From Halomonas sp. (GTDB lineage: Bacteria; Pseudomonadota; Gammaproteobacteria; Pseudomonadales; Oleiphilaceae): DNA of 6,347 bases. Each line of letters begins with the position of its first letter. Positions within the stretch are counted from its first letter, which is position 1. The stretch covers positions 1 to 6,347 of the forward strand of contig SLIH01000139.1 in NCBI GenBank assembly GCA_007135745.1, in the 5' to 3' direction. Shown in pieces: positions 5,511 through 6,347 of this stretch. The position numbers and the translations under genes were made by a program. The notes under the pieces were generated by a model that was not told where the DNA came from, searched no databases, and saw only the letters and a list, made by a program, of their open reading frames with translations.

Positions 5511-6347
5511 TTAGTGCAGGGGCACAGTACGCCGTTGGCGGGACAGGCTCAGCCCGGCCAGCGCCAGCACCACAAGCACAGGGAAAAGCGGGTCTCGAGC
5601 GCCTTCAACGGCTGTGCTGCAGCCGAGGAAATTGGAGGAACTGGATTTTTTCTTCTCGTCCGTACCAACGGTGGCGGATGTGGCAATACAGTTCAGCCCC
5701 ACGGTGGAAAGACCAAACCCAGCCAGTTCAGGTGACTGATTGTCATCATTAGCTGTGATCTGAACTTCAACCTCCAGGAAGCGCCCGACAAGGTCATCCG
5801 GCAGCTGATCACCAACCTTCACTTCCCGGAACGTCTTCTGCTGGAGAGCCGCCACGCTCTCCGCCGCACGCACCCGGTAATCGATGGTGGCGCCCTGCGG
5901 ATTCTGCGGAACTTCCGCGCAGACATTACTCCACTGGAATTCCTCATCCTGCGCGGCGACGGTACCGGGAGGCACAACGCGACCGTCCTGGCCATCAATC
6001 ACCACCCGCAGGAAACCGGTCAGCCGGGAGGTGAAGCCGCGTGCGCCCAGCCCTGCCGCGTCGCTGTAGGTGTAGGGTGAGAGCCCGGAGGGAAAGACAC
6101 CAAGCGGATCCCCATCGGAGCCGGAATACTTGGACAACTTATTACTGTTAAGATGCACGGCCCAGACATCACCATTGGAATCCAGCACGACCCCACGCAC
6201 ATCGCCGGTCTCTGGTTGCGGAGGTGCTTCCCAGATAACCTCACCATCTTCCGTGAACTTGGTGATGCCCCCACTGGAATTTCCAACCACGACGTTACCC
6301 GCTCCATCCGTCGCGATACCCAGAGAACCGAAATTTCGTTCTGCCGG
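5511..6347 (-). CDS. Surface beta-propeller protein with C-terminal Cys/TM/Arg sorting signal, 5' end missing
   Basis: The frame is open through the right edge. 278 residues are visible and the true start lies outside (the GTG at 6290 is an internal Val). The first part has two successive NHL/Vgb-like propeller blades: GIATDGAGNVVVGN, then ITKFTEDGEV; and GVVLDSNGDVWAVH, then KLSKYSGSDG. More blades probably lie upstream. Visible residues of about 110-218 look like a beta-sandwich domain, with RFLEVEVQITANDDNQSPEL near its end and Cys143 and Cys220 that could pair. A linker with Lys3-Ser4 follows. The tail has the order of a C-terminal sorting signal: GCS (Cys243), then DPLFP, a hydrophobic segment at about 254-268, and the basic cluster RQRR (270-273). 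This resembles Cys-containing CTERM signals such as MYXO-CTERM or JDVT-CTERM, so the protein is probably exported and anchored or processed at the surface. Its partner protease is not in the window. A strong terminator follows the TAA. Confidence 0.85.
   Translation of the reverse strand, partial: PAERNFGSLGIATDGAGNVVVGNSSGGITKFTEDGEVIWEAPPQPETGDVRGVVLDSNGDVWAVHLNSNKLSKYSGSDGDPLGVFPSGLSPYTYSDAAGLGARGFTSRLTGFLRVVIDGQDGRVVPPGTVAAQDEEFQWSNVCAEVPQNPQGATIDYRVRAAESVAALQQKTFREVKVGDQLPDDLVGRFLEVEVQITANDDNQSPELAGFGLSTVGLNCIATSATVGTDEKKKSSSSNFLGCSTAVEGARDPLFPVLVVLALAGLSLSRQRRTVPLH

Noticed and set aside
4306..5514. Plus-strand open frames across cobD (4306-4812, 4927-5514 and others)
   Set aside because: They are antisense to a confidently identified gene, have low-complexity shadow composition, and show no plausible start signals.
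6020..6307. Minus-strand open frame (95 codons) overlapping the beta-propeller gene
   Set aside because: It is out of frame with the propeller repeats and C-terminal signal and has no ribosome binding site or domain.

Overview
The window looks like a chromosomal segment from a Gram-negative gammaproteobacterium, possibly a marine or halophilic one. Two proteins carry lipoprotein signal peptides, one carries a classical Sec signal peptide, and one ends in a C-terminal membrane-anchor/sorting signal. Several of the exported proteins are rich in Asp and Glu. The cobalamin enzyme has the FFGLAG-type active site familiar from pseudomonad-like CobD/CobC proteins. I cannot name the genus from sequence alone.

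Layout, left to right. (1) The 3' part of a plus-strand gene for a large acidic protein of unknown function runs to 1274. (2) A compact bidirectional terminator at 1288-1317 separates it from a convergent minus-strand gene (1344-2957) for a 537-residue, cysteine-containing, probably beta-rich lipoprotein. (3) A 234-base AT-rich divergent intergenic region (2958-3191) holds two dyad-symmetric sequences. (4) A plus-strand pair follows, probably one operon: a 169-residue lipoprotein (3192-3701) and, 24 bases later, a secreted DUF3047 protein (3726-4367). (5) A short hairpin covers the DUF3047 stop codon. Convergent to it is a minus-strand cobD (4387-5385, possibly starting at 5451) for L-threonine-O-3-phosphate decarboxylase. 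(6) A strong minus-strand terminator (5472-5505) ends the last gene, a 5'-truncated minus-strand beta-propeller protein (5511-6347) with a Cys-containing C-terminal sorting signal.

Functionally, this is mostly an envelope and secretion neighbourhood with one metabolic gene, cobD, which stands alone without other cobalamin genes in view. Apart from the lipoprotein/DUF3047 pair, each gene looks like its own transcription unit, set off by terminators or by convergent or divergent orientation. I see no mobile element, CRISPR array, tRNA, rRNA or phage gene. The most interesting points are the C-terminal Cys/transmembrane/Arg signal on the beta-propeller protein, a possible internal duplication in the large lipoprotein, the paired operator-like dyads between the divergent lipoprotein genes, and the isolated cobD with an upstream ATG that conflicts with the family start.
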